64,000 nt of DNA from NCBI GenBank assembly GCA_947561585.1, contig CANNZV010000122.1, positions 124,001 to 188,000 of the forward strand, in the 5' to 3' direction. Position numbers and translations under genes: made by a program. Below the pieces are notes generated by a model that was not told where the DNA came from, searched no databases, and saw only the letters and a program-made list of their open reading frames with translations. How positions within the stretch are numbered: position 1 is the stretch's first letter; every line of letters starts with the position of its first letter. This document shows positions 35,283 through 42,040 of the stretch, piece by piece. This DNA is from Caprella mutica. Lineage: Eukaryota; Arthropoda; Malacostraca; Amphipoda; Caprellidae.

Positions 35283-35777
35283 ATGACAATTGAAGAAATA
35301 AAAGCAAAAACAAAATACAATGGAAATTTTAGAGAAAATCAATCAAACTTTGAACTAAAATTGAGAGTTCCATTTTTCAAAAAAGACACAAAAGTATTAA
35401 TCTATAATATGCCAAATGAAAATAATGATGAAGATTGGAAATTAGTAAAAGAGATTATCAATACTCTACTAACATTTTCAGAAGAGAATAAAGTTTGGAT
35501 GAAAAAAAAGATTTGGGATAATTATCAAGATGCGATTGAAGAAACAGATTATGGGATGGTTGAATACGGAAATTATGAAAATCATAAAAAATCAAATCTC
35601 GATTATTTTAAAATATATAATCAAGATGAATCTTTCGAAAATGCTAAAATAAATAATATTGCTTTTGGGCTAGATTTCAAATACAATCATTTCCTATTTT
35701 ACTTCGATTGTCCTTGGGAAGATGAACATGGAATAACAATAGAAATAAAAGATGGAAAATTTAGTTCAATTCAGTAA
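35283..35777 (+). CDS. Hypothetical cassette protein, DUF6985-like
   Basis: 164 residues from ATG 35283; an upstream TTG at 35244 lies in the cassette head and is not preferred. Soluble. The end (FGLDFKYNHFLFYFDCPWEDEHGITIEIKDGKFSSIQ) matches by eye the CDWDxEHG pattern of DUF6985/DUF2262-type proteins, which are often seen in immunity or uncharacterised polymorphic contexts. That is a family resemblance only. Cassette head GTTGCACAC; the 3' R'' is GTGTGCAAT, one base off. Confidence 0.6.
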   Translation: MTIEEIKAKTKYNGNFRENQSNFELKLRVPFFKKDTKVLIYNMPNENNDEDWKLVKEIINTLLTFSEENKVWMKKKIWDNYQDAIEETDYGMVEYGNYENHKKSNLDYFKIYNQDESFENAKINNIAFGLDFKYNHFLFYFDCPWEDEHGITIEIKDGKFSSIQ

Positions 35778-35800
35778 AAAACAATTTTGAAAAAAGCCTG

Positions 35801-35858
35801 TGTGCAATATTAAGGGCTGATAGTCGTGGCAACGCTCGACGATCAGCCCTTGTTGAAC
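35801..35858 (+). other. Last attC-like site of the array
   Basis: AAGGGCTGATAGTCG pairs with CGACGATCAGCCCTT around TGGCAACGCT, with R'' TGTGCAAT and a GTTGAAC box. It is the last recognisable site; beyond it the DNA changes to element debris and minus-strand genes. Confidence 0.6.
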
Positions 35859-35879
35859 GAAGTGGATTAATTATTTGAC

Positions 35880-35965
35880 TATGGAGTTTCGATTTAAACA
35901 ATCAGGACGCTTAAAATGATTTGATGTTCCTTTTTTAGAAAATGGAAGCAGCGGATTTATTTTTA
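35880..35965. repeat. Direct repeat flanking the metalloid locus, left copy
   Basis: TATGGAGTTTCGATTTAAAC, then AGGACGCTTAAAATGATTTG, through TTTTTTAGAAAATGGAAGCAGCGG. About 80 bp, matched by 40,989-41,068 on the far side of the metalloid genes with scattered differences. It lies next to the IS91-like remnant and may be one of that element's ends. Confidence 0.65.
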
Positions 35966-35981
35966 AGTTTAGTTTTTCAAT

Positions 35982-36194
35982 CTAAACTTTGTTCATTGTA
36001 GTAGTTGGAAAGAGGAAATTACCTGCTCGTTTCCCTTTGCTTCGTTTTGGGAATTGCCATTCGCCCTCTTTGTTTAAGCCACGATTTGGAACCATACAAT
36101 GCACATGAGGATGCAATATCATCGTTTGTGACCAAGCATGTAAAAATATTGTTACATCTGTTTTGTCAAACTCATCGATGTTTTTTGAATGCAC
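35982..36194 (-). pseudogene. Fragment of an IS91-family transposase
   Basis: A 70-residue minus-strand frame contains the segment ILHPHVHCMVPNRGLNKEGEWQF, which matches the HxH(I/V)HC motif of Y2-type IS91 transposases. Both ends are missing, so it is a remnant. It lies between the end of the cassette array and MITE 10. Confidence 0.75.
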
Positions 36195-36325
36195 ATTTTT
36201 TCATATTTCAAAAAACAATCATTTTACATTTCCTAAATTTCATTTTTCCATACAATTGAGTTCTTAAACCTTTAGCGCATATTTCGTGTATATAGATTTA
36301 CGGCGGGAGTTTTTGTCACAGACTG
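36155..36325 (+). mobile_element. MITE 10, right part only
   Basis: TTGTCAAACTCATCGATG through AAACAATCATTTTACATTTC to TTTGTCACAGACTG, the degenerate right end of the IS1182-family MITE. It overlaps the end of the IS91 fragment and stops 14 bases before the arsG-like stop codon. Confidence 0.7.
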
Positions 36326-36338
36326 ACTTTAGGGCAAA

Positions 36339-37079
36339 TCAAATAAAACCTGACAACAAACCAAAGCCAGCAGCAACTAATAACACTCCAAAAACTTGAC
36401 TGAAAACCTTTTTATTGCTCATTAATTTTTCCGAAAATTTATCAAACCCAAAACCAGCTCCAGCCAAAATACCACCTAACGGAAGGCTATACCCAATAGC
36501 AAATATAAATAGTGTAAACCAACTCATCAAGATACTTCCTTGTAGAAAAGAAGTACCCAAAATAATAGGGAAAATAGGATTACAACTCGCTGAGCAAGCA
36601 GTAGCAAAGCCGCCTAATGCCAAGCCAAAAATAAATCCTTTATTGGCTAAGTTGGATAGTTTGGAATTTAATCGGTCGCTTAACTTTAGGTCAAATGGTA
36701 GCATATCGAGACTCATCAATCCTAAGTAAACGACTAATAAGCCGGCGATTATCTTCCAGTACTCACCGATAGTAGCTCCTAAAGATTGGCTGACAAATCC
36801 AGTTAATGCACCAAGTAAGGATAGAGAGATGACATTGCCCAAAAAAAATGAAAATCCTGTTTTCAAGTGAGATTTTTGTGCGCCCTCTTGTGTCTCTGAA
36901 CCAGCATAACCAGTCACCGCAGCAACTACTCCAATATTACAACACGAACCAACTGCAGCTACAAGCCCTAGGAGAAAAACAGCAATAAAGAAAAGTGGTG
37001 AATTTAGTTGACTCTCAATAATACCACTTGACCATTGTTGGATACTTTCTAACATTTTAGTTGGATTTTTTTGCTGCAC
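36339..37079 (-). CDS. CcdA/DsbD-like membrane protein, ArsG-type permease
   Basis: 246 residues with six predicted membrane helices. GLVAAVGSCCNIGVVAAVTGYAG and GGFATACSASCNPIFPIILG hold paired cysteines in helices 1 and 4, the CcdA/DsbD arrangement. Proteins of this shape next to ArsF-like proteins are annotated as ArsG-family arsenical efflux permeases; alternatively it is a plain thiol-electron carrier. The frame start at 37079 overlaps the upstream gene by 23 bp; an ATG at 37055 would avoid the overlap. It is the second gene of a two-gene operon with the cysteine-rich protein and would share its promoter. Confidence 0.75.
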   Translation of the reverse strand: MQQKNPTKMLESIQQWSSGIIESQLNSPLFFIAVFLLGLVAAVGSCCNIGVVAAVTGYAGSETQEGAQKSHLKTGFSFFLGNVISLSLLGALTGFVSQSLGATIGEYWKIIAGLLVVYLGLMSLDMLPFDLKLSDRLNSKLSNLANKGFIFGLALGGFATACSASCNPIFPIILGTSFLQGSILMSWFTLFIFAIGYSLPLGGILAGAGFGFDKFSEKLMSNKKVFSQVFGVLLVAAGFGLLSGFI

Positions 37080-37737
37080 ATGCCGCTTTCTGAGCAGGAG
37101 TACATGCTTTTGTTGGTGTACAATTTTTGGTAGGCTTGCAGGATGTAGAAGGAGCGCAAGCCGCAGTACAGGAAGCCGCTGGCGTGGTCGCTGCTACATA
37201 AGCTTTGTACAGCTTTATAGAACTGGTTGTTTGACCATCAATCAAAGAAAGATTGCCACCTCTACCAAGAACAACAATAGTAGGGGTTTCTGTTACCCCT
37301 ATGGTTTCAACAAAACTGGCGTATTGTTTATAAGAAGGCGTTAATTCAAAGTGTTCTGCCGAACCATCTGTATCATTTAGCTCTGTTATCACATCTCTAA
37401 TTTTTGTGGACAGTTGCTTGTTTTGTTCTTTATCCTCTCCTTTCAAAAGCACATAAGCTACTTCTTTATCCGTATCCATCCATTCAAAATCTTCGATAGA
37501 AGGAGGAAGGAAACCCATTTCATCGGTACTTGTGGCTACTTTAAATGCCGATGAAATTGCTAAAATAAATGCCAAACCCATGATAAAAAGCCCAAACCCT
37601 TTCTTTAGTCCTACCTTTTTTTCTTCAACCAATGTTGCTGCTGGTGGACAACAATTGGCATTGGCATTTTGATTTGACGTACAGCAACTTGAATTGTCAT
37701 TCTGTTTTGACATATCAGCATTATGTATATTTTCCAT
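37057..37737 (-). CDS. Cysteine-rich membrane-anchored thioredoxin-like protein (ArsF-type)
   Basis: 226 residues. The N-terminal cytoplasmic tail has two CC pairs (SSCCTSNQNANANCCPP), followed by one membrane helix at about 50-68, a thioredoxin-like domain (EVAYVLLKGEDKEQNKQLSTKIRDVITELN...VTETPTIVVLGRGGNLSLIDG) without a CxxC, and a cysteine-rich tail with repeated xxCxPTxxC spacing. The fold and the neighbour match proteins called ArsF-family in other Bacteroidota. The cysteine tails suggest binding of a soft metalloid or metal. It is transcribed first in the operon with the ArsG-like gene, from the promoter at 37815-37854. Confidence 0.7.
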   Translation of the reverse strand: MENIHNADMSKQNDNSSCCTSNQNANANCCPPAATLVEEKKVGLKKGFGLFIMGLAFILAISSAFKVATSTDEMGFLPPSIEDFEWMDTDKEVAYVLLKGEDKEQNKQLSTKIRDVITELNDTDGSAEHFELTPSYKQYASFVETIGVTETPTIVVLGRGGNLSLIDGQTTSSIKLYKAYVAATTPAASCTAACAPSTSCKPTKNCTPTKACTPAQKAACAAKKSN

Positions 37738-37814
37738 ATCGTTTTATTTTTTTGGAAGGAAAGCAATTTATGATTTTCATAAAATTGTGCATTACCTATT
37801 TATTAAATTTTAAT

Positions 37815-37854
37815 TTCACTCTATAGACCAGGTTCTGAAAAAAAGACGCAAAAA
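37815..37854 (-). promoter_or_regulatory. SigZ-type promoter 1 (arsF-like/arsG-like operon)
   Basis: On the minus strand GCGTCTTTTTTT, 15 bp from that box's GCGTC to GGTC, then TATAGAGTGAA. It is about 80 bp upstream of the cysteine-rich gene. Same architecture as the three sites below. Confidence 0.75.
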
Positions 37855-37867
37855 AAAATGATTTTTT

Positions 37868-39193
37868 TTAACAACTACAACAGCCTCCTGATTGCTCAGT
37901 AGAACAATCTACAGCAAGGTCTTCTACTTCACTTACCGCCTTTTTTAATTGATAAAAAGCTCGTTGGATTTTTGCCTTTGGGGAAGCAATATTCATCCGC
38001 ATAAATGAAGCACCATTGCTTCCAAACCAAGTACCCGGCGTTAATGCAAGTTTGGCTTTTTGAACCATCAATTGACTTAATGCATCTGGTGATAAGTTTA
38101 ATGCACTAAAATCCAACCATATTTGGTAAGTTCCGTCTGGTCGAAATAATTTTACTTCGGGTAGTTCTTTTTGTAAAAAGTCTTCTACCCAATTTACAAT
38201 TTCTTCAATATAGGCAACCGTCTCATCCAACCACTCTTCGCCTTGCGTGTAGGCTGCTAATGTAGCGTAAGAAGAAAGCGCATTTCCGTGGTCGAGATAC
38301 AAAGAACCGATGACACTTTTTACCTGCTTATGCACTTGGGCATCAGGTATATAAAGATAGCCATTGGAGATACTCTGCATTCCAAATGTTTTGGCTGGAG
38401 AACCTATCACCGCAATGTGTTGAGGACTATCACTAAAGGAGGCAATACTGTTGAAACTGGAATTAGAATAAATTATATCGGAATGAATTTCGTCGCTGAT
38501 GATACGCACATTATACTTGTTAGCCAAGGCGACTAATTGCTGTAATTCTGCTTTTTTCCAAACCCGTCCGACTGGATTGTGAGGATTGCAAAGCAAGATG
38601 ATTTTTACATTTTGGTTTTTGAGTTCTTGCTCCATATTTTCAAAATCCATTTCATAATTTCCATTGACCGTTTGCAATGGATTTTCCACGACTTGACGAT
38701 TAGCAGATTGAATGACTTTGAAAAACTGGTGGTAAACAGGTGTTTGAACCATCACACCGTCACCCTCATTGGACAACTCTCTAATCAATAAACCTATCCC
38801 TGTCAATACGCCTGAAACTTGGAGAAAAGATTTACTTTCTAAGGCTAAACCATGACGTTTTTTATTCCAATTCACTAAAGCATCATATACTTTGCTGGCA
38901 TTGAATTCATAAGCAAAGTTGCCTCTTGTGACCAATCGTTGTAATTCTTTTGTAATGGGTTCAGCCACTTTAAAATCCATATCCGCTATCCATAAAGGCA
39001 TCAAATCCGTTCTGCCGAACATAGATTTTAAGAAATTGGGATTGCTTTTCGCATAGTTATTTCCAAAGGATTGCGTTTGAATTTCAGTCGTTGGCGTGCA
39101 ACAGCCTGCATCTGAGTTGGTCTCTGTGGTCGGTGTACAGCAAGCTGTGTTATTTGAATTTTCCATTGTTGATTCTATTTTATTTTTTTCCAA
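37868..39193 (-). CDS. PatB/MalY-type PLP-dependent aminotransferase or C-S lyase with cysteine-rich tails
   Basis: 441 residues (an ATG at 39166 is an alternative start). The catalytic part from about 45 is a fold-type I PLP enzyme of the MalY/PatB group: LMPLWIADMDFKVAEPI, SGVLTGIGLLIREL, LLCNPHNPVGRVWKKAEL, ISDEIHSDIIY and the PLP lysine in IGSPAKTFGMQS. MalY/PatB enzymes cleave C-S bonds of cystathionine-like substrates. Unusual additions are two CC-type motifs before the catalytic domain (ACCTPTTETNSDAGCCTPTTE) and CSTEQSGGCCSC at the very end. These look like metalloid-binding tails. It has its own SigZ-type promoter. Confidence 0.8.
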   Translation of the reverse strand: MEKNKIESTMENSNNTACCTPTTETNSDAGCCTPTTEIQTQSFGNNYAKSNPNFLKSMFGRTDLMPLWIADMDFKVAEPITKELQRLVTRGNFAYEFNASKVYDALVNWNKKRHGLALESKSFLQVSGVLTGIGLLIRELSNEGDGVMVQTPVYHQFFKVIQSANRQVVENPLQTVNGNYEMDFENMEQELKNQNVKIILLCNPHNPVGRVWKKAELQQLVALANKYNVRIISDEIHSDIIYSNSSFNSIASFSDSPQHIAVIGSPAKTFGMQSISNGYLYIPDAQVHKQVKSVIGSLYLDHGNALSSYATLAAYTQGEEWLDETVAYIEEIVNWVEDFLQKELPEVKLFRPDGTYQIWLDFSALNLSPDALSQLMVQKAKLALTPGTWFGSNGASFMRMNIASPKAKIQRAFYQLKKAVSEVEDLAVDCSTEQSGGCCSC

Positions 39194-39226
39194 AATGTAT
39201 TTGAAAAATATTGTCTTTAAAGTGAT

Positions 39227-39265
39227 TTCACCTTATAGACGGCATATCAAAAAAAAGACGCAAAA
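39227..39265 (-). promoter_or_regulatory. SigZ-type promoter 2 (PLP enzyme)
   Basis: Minus strand GCGTCTTTTTTTT, 15 bp between GCGTC and CGTC, then TATAAGGTGAA. It ends about 34 bp before the start at 39193. Confidence 0.8.
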
Positions 39266-39313
39266 AAAAATCTATGACAACTAATCGGGGAAATCTATTT
39301 TATTTTTTATTCA

Positions 39314-39352
39314 TAAAAAAATAGCCCCACATAAATGCGAGGCTATTTTCTG
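39314..39352 (-). terminator. Rho-independent terminator after the methyltransferase
   Basis: AAAATAGCCTCGCATTTATG, a near-complementary arm and a T run on the minus strand, just downstream of the stop at 39366. On the plus strand it reads ATAGCCCCACATAAATGCGAGGCTAT. Confidence 0.75.
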
Positions 39353-39365
39353 TTTGATTGCTTTT

Positions 39366-40160
39366 TTATTTCTCTGCATAAACCCCAAGGCTTATCACTG
39401 CATTTTTACCATTTTTAAACTTAGCGATTTCTTCAGCCGTAGCATACTGTTGTAAAATATCATCCGGAATGGACACTTCACGCTCTTTCGTAATGGTCAA
39501 ATTTTTGAAACCCGCTTGCTTGATAGCATCCAAATAGTCTTCTTTTTGCATGGCACCAGAAATACAAGCGGCATACATTTCGGTAGCTTCAAGTATTCCT
39601 TTTGGCAACTCACCTCTCAACACAATATCAGACATATTAAAGTGACCATTTGGTTTTAGCACTCTATAAACCTCCGAGTATGCCTGGTGTTTATTCGGCA
39701 CTAAATTCAAAACACAGTTGCTCACAGCGACATCAATTGAATTTTCTTGAAGGGGTAAATCTTCAATTTCTCCCAATACAAATTCTACATTTTGAAAACC
39801 CAATTTATCTTTATTCTTATTCGCTTGCTCAATCATGGCTTCGGTCATATCGACACCGATAACATAGCCTCTATCGCCCACTAAACTGCGTGCAACGAAG
39901 GCATCATTACCAGCGCCCGAGCCAAGGTCAAGGACAGTATCTCCTTTTTTGATTTTGGCATCTTGAGTAGGAATTCCGCAACCCAAAGCATAATCTGCTT
40001 CTTCGGTATAACCCTCTACTGCTTCATAACTTTCGCTAAGTGTCCAATCCTGAATAGGTGAGCCACATGATGACGGGCCGCAACCACAACCTGCATTATT
40101 ACCTGAAGTAACTACTGTTGTATAAGTCTCTTTTACTGCTTCTTTTATTTCTTTTGACAT
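39366..40160 (-). CDS. arsM: ArsM-type arsenite (metalloid) methyltransferase
   Basis: 264 residues. The S-adenosylmethionine site is GDTVLDLGSGAGND. Three cysteines line up with those needed by ArsM: C61 (YALGCGIP), the cysteine in VSNCVLNLVPNKHQAYSEVYRVLKPNG, and the cysteine in AACISGAM. An N-terminal cluster (AGCGCGPSSCGSP, C25, C27, C32) is common in bacterial ArsM. The family transfers methyl groups to As(III), giving volatile or less toxic forms in many bacteria; the true metalloid here is not proven. It has its own SigZ-type promoter and terminator, so it is a one-gene unit within the locus. Confidence 0.88.
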   Translation of the reverse strand: MSKEIKEAVKETYTTVVTSGNNAGCGCGPSSCGSPIQDWTLSESYEAVEGYTEEADYALGCGIPTQDAKIKKGDTVLDLGSGAGNDAFVARSLVGDRGYVIGVDMTEAMIEQANKNKDKLGFQNVEFVLGEIEDLPLQENSIDVAVSNCVLNLVPNKHQAYSEVYRVLKPNGHFNMSDIVLRGELPKGILEATEMYAACISGAMQKEDYLDAIKQAGFKNLTITKEREVSIPDDILQQYATAEEIAKFKNGKNAVISLGVYAEK

Positions 40161-40192
40161 GACATCTATATTTAAAAGTGATTAATTTTGAT

Positions 40193-40231
40193 TTCACTTT
40201 ATAGACGGCAGGTCAAAAAAAAGACGCAAAA
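40193..40231 (-). promoter_or_regulatory. SigZ-type promoter 3 (arsM)
   Basis: Minus strand GCGTCTTTTTTTT, 15 bp between GCGTC and CGTC, then TATAAAGTGAA. It starts three bases after the sigma gene stop codon and ends about 33 bp before arsM. Confidence 0.82.
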
Positions 40232-40233
40232 GA

Positions 40234-40866
40234 TTAGTCGCATTCTGTATCATCACAATTTATACCACAATCTTTTAGTTTGTCTTTCCCATAGTCTTTT
40301 ATGGTATAGTCTAATATGTCTCCATAAGCATCTGTTGTAATAGTACAACATTCTTCCATTATAGATTTTAGCATTTCCCGACCTCTTTGAACCCTTGACT
40401 TTGCTCCTGAATAAGAAATGTTCAATCTCTCTGCAATTTCCTTTTGTGGGATTTTTTCAATGTCTGCTAAGACTAAGGCATCCCTATATTTTTCTGGTAG
40501 GGTGTCAATTAAAGGGTGTAAGCATTCTGCTACCTCTGAAGTCAGCGTTTCATTAGCCTTATTTATTGATTCCTCAACTTCCTGCTCGAAGGTATTTACC
40601 TTAGTTTTTCTAAAATGATTAACAATTTCATTTCTTGCGATTTGATAAGTCCAAGAGACTATTTTATTAGGGTCTCGGAGCGTGTTTGCTTTCGAGAATA
40701 CTTTTACAAAAACATCTTGAACAATGTCTTTTGTCAAATCTTTATCTTTGGTTTTACCAAACACAAAATTTGTTAATCGGTCGTTAATGCTATTCCAAAC
40801 GTTAAGAGTATCCATAATTATATTTGAACCTTTATTAATTTTAAGTTGTCCAATAGAGTTAATCAT
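40234..40866 (-). CDS. sigZ: ECF RNA polymerase sigma factor, SigZ type
   Basis: 210 residues, or 193 from an ATG at 40815 (MDTLNVWNSINDRL), which matches other SigZ proteins better. Region 2 is IVQDVFVKVFSKANTLRDPNKIVSWTYQIARNEIVNHFRK. Region 4 is LIDTLPEKYRDALVLADIEKIPQKEIAERLNISYSGAKSRVQRGREML, with the DNA-binding helix-turn-helix. The C-terminus adds a conserved cysteine tail (EECCTITTDAYGDILDY...CGINCDDTECD) that may sense metalloid or redox state. No anti-sigma gene is nearby. Its own promoter carries the same motif as the other three units, so it probably activates itself. Confidence 0.88.
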   Translation of the reverse strand: MINSIGQLKINKGSNIIMDTLNVWNSINDRLTNFVFGKTKDKDLTKDIVQDVFVKVFSKANTLRDPNKIVSWTYQIARNEIVNHFRKTKVNTFEQEVEESINKANETLTSEVAECLHPLIDTLPEKYRDALVLADIEKIPQKEIAERLNISYSGAKSRVQRGREMLKSIMEECCTITTDAYGDILDYTIKDYGKDKLKDCGINCDDTECD

Positions 40867-40929
40867 CTAATTCAAACTTAAGATATATTTTTCCAAAATA
40901 AACAAATATTAAATTATTCCTTGAAGAAT

Positions 40930-40967
40930 ACTTTATAAAGACGAAAAGGTAAAAAAAAGACGCAAAA
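40930..40967 (-). promoter_or_regulatory. SigZ-type promoter 4 (sigZ itself)
   Basis: Minus strand GCGTCTTTTTTTT, 15 bp between GCGTC and CGTC, then TTTATAAAGT. About 65 bp upstream of the long start of sigZ. Same box spacing as the other three. Confidence 0.78.
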
Positions 40968-40988
40968 AAAGAAAACTTGCCCTAAGTA

Positions 40989-41068
40989 CCATGGATTTTC
41001 GATTTGGACAAGCAGGACGCTTAAATTGATTTAATGCTCCATTTTTAGAAAAAGAAGCAGAGGATTAA
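40989..41068. repeat. Direct repeat flanking the metalloid locus, right copy
   Basis: Matches the left copy at 35,880 in the same orientation (ATGGATTTTCGATTTGGAC, AGGACGCTTAAATTGATTTA, TTTTTAGAAAAAGAAGCAG). Beyond it, to about 41,256, nothing recognisable was seen. Confidence 0.6.
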
Positions 41069-41256
41069 TTTTAATTTTCGTTACTTTTCAACCATTTTAT
41101 TTCGTTTAGACATAGCGATACCACAGCACCTTTTTGATGCTAAAAGAATTACACTTTTGTAAGTGTACTGTTTTTTTCTGTGTGGAACTGAAGTTATTGA
41201 TAGGAAGCCTATTGGGCTAAAAGGTGAGTTTGTCATTACATTAACATCAGCGTTAT

Positions 41257-41400
41257 TTGATATTTTAAGCGCTTCTAATTTTTTTTAAAAAACAATCATT
41301 TTACATTTCCCAAATTTTATTGTTCTTCACAATTGAGTTCTTATTCTTTTGACGTATATTTCGTGTAAGGAAATTTGCAACGGCATGTTTTTTATAAACT
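41257..41400 (+). mobile_element. MITE 11, right part only, degraded
   Basis: TATTTTAAGCGCTTCTAATTTT, AAACAATCATTTTACATTTC and ATATTTCGTGTAAGGAAATT match the right end of the IS1182-family element. The terminal tip is lost (GTTTTTTATAAACTATC). Confidence 0.65.
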
Positions 41401-41428
41401 ATCTTTAGCCACAAAAAAAACATAAACA

Positions 41429-41950
41429 ATGGAAAAATCAGAGGCAAAAAAAAATCCAGCGTTTTTAGAATATGTTTATAAGTTAAATGAGGGTATAGAA
41501 CTCAAGGAGGCTCTTAGGCTAAGTTTGAAAGATATCAATAATATTGATATCGCTCAATTAAACAGAATTGGTTTGAAAACTTATAAAAAAGATAAATGGA
41601 CAATTCATAAAATATTACAACACCTCATAGATTGGGAAAGAATTTGGTGTTTTAGAGCTATACTTTTTGCTCGTGGAGAAGGGACCGTTCCCGATGCACA
41701 TGACCAAGAAATAATGGGTAAAAATTCAAATGCAGACGAATTGTCAATTGAACAGTTGGTAAATGAACTTCACATTGTACGCCAATCAACAATGATGATG
41801 TTTGAATCTTTTAATAAAAGAATACTTAAAACTAACTGTATTTTTTTTGAATACGAAATGCCTCTTTATGCAATTGGGCTCACTATTACTGCTCATCAAA
41901 TACATCATTTTAACATAATAAAAGAAAGATATCTTCCTTTAGATCAATGA
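41429..41950 (+). CDS. DinB family protein
   Basis: 173 residues with the DinB four-helix fold: YKKDKWTIHKILQHLIDWERIWCFRAILFARGE near the start and YAIGLTITAHQIHHFNIIKERYLPL at the end, with histidines at the three expected metal positions. A thiol-dependent transferase or hydrolase role is typical of the family; substrate unknown. It is one of three DinB proteins in the window and lies 30 bp after degraded MITE 11, with another MITE tip after it. Confidence 0.82.
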   Translation: MEKSEAKKNPAFLEYVYKLNEGIELKEALRLSLKDINNIDIAQLNRIGLKTYKKDKWTIHKILQHLIDWERIWCFRAILFARGEGTVPDAHDQEIMGKNSNADELSIEQLVNELHIVRQSTMMMFESFNKRILKTNCIFFEYEMPLYAIGLTITAHQIHHFNIIKERYLPLDQ

Positions 41951-41975
41951 ACATAAAATCTTTAATCTCAAAATA

Positions 41976-42006
41976 ATTTTACGACAGTAAGTCTTCTCAC
42001 AAACTG
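41976..42006 (+). mobile_element. MITE 12, terminal tip only
   Basis: About 30 bp (TTTTACGACAGTAAGTCTTC then TCACAAACTGACGCTAAC) match the right tip of the MITE family and its flanking ACGTT-like box (ACGCTAAC). Too short to be sure on its own, but it sits exactly where the preceding pattern predicts. Confidence 0.45.
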
Positions 42007-42040
42007 ACGCTAACAGTAATAAAAGAAAAAATACAAATGA

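Noticed and set aside
1133..35858. Simple transcription terminators or REP elements as the explanation for the palindromes
   Set aside because: Terminators would not have box sequences at the head of a gene that are complementary to those at its tail. No T run follows most stems.
36005..36259. Plus-strand 84-codon frame over the IS91 remnant and MITE 10
   Set aside because: It is antisense to the transposase fragment and continues into the MITE end.
36339..40866. The metalloid locus as another integron cassette
   Set aside because: It is on the other strand, has several promoters of its own, and shows no attC-like site at either end.
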